Assembly (NCBI GenBank): GCA_011525785.1
Contig: WYBT01000026.1
Span: forward strand, 186,001 to 250,000
Direction of reading: 5' to 3'
DNA length: 64,000 bases
From: Planctomycetaceae bacterium
Lineage (GTDB): Bacteria > Planctomycetota > UBA1135 > GCA-002686595
Shown here: positions 62,180 through 64,000 of the stretch, piece after piece
How positions within the stretch are numbered: position 1 is the first letter of the stretch
Layout of the letters: each line of letters begins with the position of its first letter
Position numbers and translations under genes: made by a program
The notes under the pieces: model-generated
What the model was told of the DNA's origin: nothing
What the model saw: only the letters and a program-made list of their open reading frames with translations
Database searches by the model: none

Positions 62180-64000
62180 CTACCGCTCCCGCGCGCCGTC
62201 CGCCAAGCGCACGCCGCGCAGACGCAGTGCGTTCGCGATCACGCTGGCGGAGCTGAAGGTCATGGCGAGCGCCGCGAGGGTGGGGGAGAGCATCGCGCCG
62301 GTGAAGGGCGCGAGCGCGCCGGCCGCGATCGGCAGGCACAGCGCGTTGTAGCCGAAGGCCAGCCACAGGTTCTGGCGGATGTTGCGCAGCGTCGCACGCG
62401 AGAGCGCACGCGCCTTGGCGATCGTCGTCAGGTCGCCGCGCACGAGCGTGATCGCCGCCGTCTGCTTGGCGATGTCGGTTCCGCCGCCCATCGCGATTCC
62501 CACGTCGGCCAGCGCGAGCGCAGGCGCGTCGTTGACGCCATCGCCGCCCATCGCGACGCGCTTGCCGGTGCGCCGCAGCTCTTCGATCGCGCGCGCCTTT
62601 CGCTCGGGCGAAGCGCCGCCTTCGAAATGCTCGAGGCCCAGCTCGCGCGCGAGCGACTCGACGGCGGCCACGCGATCGCCGCTGAGCACGCGCAGCTCGA
62701 CGCCGCTGGCTTCGAGAGCTCGGCACGCGCGCTTCGCCGAGGTCCGCAGCGGATCCTCGACGGCGATCGCGCCCGCGAACGCGCCGTCGACGGCGATGAG
62801 CACGAGCGAACGACCGGTGCGCCCGGCTTCTGCGAGCTCGCGGCCGAACGGATCGAGCGCCACGCCGCGCTCGACCAGCAGCGCTGCGCTGCCGAGCACG
62901 ACCTCGAGCCCGTCGACGACGCCAGCCGCTCCGCGACCGACGAGGTGCTCAAAACGCTGCGCCATTCCAACCACCAAGCCGCGCGCGTGCGCCTCGGCGA
63001 CGAGCGCTGCGGCGAGCGGATGTTCGCTGTGGCGCTCGACCGCGGCCGCCAGCGCGAGCACGCGCCGCTCGTCGAAGCCGTGCGCCGCCACGACGCCCGT
63101 CACGCGCGGCTTGCCCTCGGTCAGCGTGCCGGTCTTGTCGACCACCAGCACGTCCACACTCGCCAGCGCCTGCAGCGCCTCGGCGTCACGCACGAGCACG
63201 CCTTCGCGCGCCGCGCGCGAGGTGGCGACCACGATCGACATCGGAGTCGCGAGTCCGAGCGCGCACGGGCACGCGATCACGAGCACCGACACCGCGGCGA
63301 CCAGGCCCTTCTGCGCGCCCTGCTCGACGCCGCTGAAGCTCCACGCGAGCCACGCCAGCGCCGCGAACGCGACTACCGCCGGCGTGAACCACGCCGCGAC
63401 GCGGTCGACGAGCTGCTGGACCGGCGCGCGCGAGCGCTGGGCCACGGCGACGAGCTCGACGATGCGCGCGAGCGTCGTGTCGGCGCCGACGCGCTCCGCG
63501 AGCATCTTCAGCGAGCCGCGTGTCGCGACCGTGCCGCCGGTGAGCGCGTCGCCCGGGCCCTTGCGCGCGGGCTCGGCCTCGCCGGTGAGCATCGACTCGT
63601 CGATCCAGGCCTCGCCTTCGAGAACCACGCCGTCGACCGGCACGCGCGCGCCGGGCTTGACCAGCAGCACGTGCCCTTCGCGCACTTCCGCGAGCTTCAC
63701 TTCGCTCTCGTTGCCGAGCGGATCGAGGCGAATCGCCGTCGGTGGCGCGAGTTCGAGCAACTCGCGCAACGCCGCGCCTGTCTTGCGCCGCGCGGAGAGC
63801 TCGAGCACCTGCCCCGCGAGCGCGAGCGTCGTGACCATCGCCGCCGATTCGAAGTACAGCTCCAGGCCGAGCGCCGGCCGCACGAGCGCCGCCACGCTCG
63901 CGCTCCAGGCGACGAGGATCCCCAGCGAGAGCAGCGTGAACATGTTCGCCGAGCGCGCGCGCAGCGAGTCCCAGCCGCGCGCGAGGATCGGCCGGCCCGC
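62180..64000 (-). CDS. copA: CopA-type copper P-type ATPase, 5' end cut by window
   Basis: The frame is open to the right edge; 606 residues are present, beginning within the segment before the first helix of the core. Motifs are LTGEAEP, CPC in IACPCALGLATP, DKTGTLTEG with the phosphorylated Asp, HSEHPLAAALV and GDGVNDAPAL. The late helices contain GYNALCLPIAAG and MTFSSASV, the 'YN....P' and 'M..SS' signature of Cu(I)-specific P1B-1 ATPases. It exports copper for detoxification, while the CcoI-like ATPase at 18018 serves oxidase assembly. Any N-terminal HMA domain is outside the window. Confidence 0.9.
   Translation of the reverse strand, partial: AGRPILARGWDSLRARSANMFTLLSLGILVAWSASVAALVRPALGLELYFESAAMVTTLALAGQVLELSARRKTGAALRELLELAPPTAIRLDPLGNESEVKLAEVREGHVLLVKPGARVPVDGVVLEGEAWIDESMLTGEAEPARKGPGDALTGGTVATRGSLKMLAERVGADTTLARIVELVAVAQRSRAPVQQLVDRVAAWFTPAVVAFAALAWLAWSFSGVEQGAQKGLVAAVSVLVIACPCALGLATPMSIVVATSRAAREGVLVRDAEALQALASVDVLVVDKTGTLTEGKPRVTGVVAAHGFDERRVLALAAAVERHSEHPLAAALVAEAHARGLVVGMAQRFEHLVGRGAAGVVDGLEVVLGSAALLVERGVALDPFGRELAEAGRTGRSLVLIAVDGAFAGAIAVEDPLRTSAKRACRALEASGVELRVLSGDRVAAVESLARELGLEHFEGGASPERKARAIEELRRTGKRVAMGGDGVNDAPALALADVGIAMGGGTDIAKQTAAITLVRGDLTTIAKARALSRATLRNIRQNLWLAFGYNALCLPIAAGALAPFTGAMLSPTLAALAMTFSSASVIANALRLRGVRLADGARER

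Overview
This 64 kb window is high-GC DNA (roughly two thirds G+C by eye) and almost wholly coding. It has no recognisable tRNA, rRNA, insertion sequence, phage gene or CRISPR array. The best guess for the host is a Gram-negative-type planctomycete. Three secreted beta-helix proteins have N-termini and C-terminal beta-domains of a kind I associate with Planctomycetota. There is also a Ser/Thr kinase fused to a formylglycine-enzyme-like domain, outer-membrane barrels and a cbb3 oxidase. The taxon is an inference from protein style, not from a marker gene.

Layout: 1-6.1 kb holds a PAP2-type phosphatase cut by the window edge, an LtaS/sulfatase-fold membrane enzyme, urocanase (hutU), a small membrane protein and a YdcF-family protein. 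6.1-14.1 kb holds a porin divergent from truD, a secreted beta-helix protein, a DinB-like protein, a TIGR00300-type (LOR/SDH, archaeal ornithine cyclodeaminase-like) protein and an outer-membrane barrel. 14.3-21.9 kb is a respiratory operon: diheme cytochrome c, ccoN, ccoO, two tiny membrane proteins, a CcoI-like copper ATPase, a short CcoG-like Fe-S protein and a UreH/TauE-type membrane protein. 22-27.3 kb holds an orphan CheX, a GlpC-like Fe-S oxidoreductase and a 1046-residue kinase-FGE protein. 27.4-30.1 kb is a stress block: rubrerythrin with a Fur/PerR regulator, then a flavodoxin divergent from an HxlR regulator that is translationally coupled to a gamma-carbonic anhydrase.

30.2-37 kb holds a protein with a phospholipase A2-like His-Asp motif, a secreted unknown, an SPFH protein, a carboxypeptidase-regulatory-like repeat protein and a second beta-helix protein. 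36.9-40 kb has chorismate mutase (makes prephenate) divergent, with 27 bp between start codons, from a large U32-family protein. The U32 RNA hydroxylases RlhA and TrhP need prephenate, so the pairing may be functional. 41.3-44.9 kb is a compact three-gene cassette: two unknown proteins and a KGGxGRT P-loop NTPase with seven 46-residue TPR-like repeats. It resembles the NTPase-TPR architecture of bacterial conflict systems and is the best candidate here for an undescribed system.

44.9-49.2 kb holds SthA transhydrogenase coupled to an HDOD protein, a small membrane protein and a third beta-helix protein. 49.3-55.6 kb is a minus-strand operon of two tandem STT3-like (GT66) membrane proteins, a methyltransferase and a Kdo/WaaP-like kinase, probably a glycoconjugate or protein glycosylation module. 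55.7-64 kb holds an M16 peptidase, a secreted LolA-like protein, an ABC-F ATPase, an AbiEii-like nucleotidyltransferase with a small upstream partner, and a CopA-type copper ATPase cut by the right edge.
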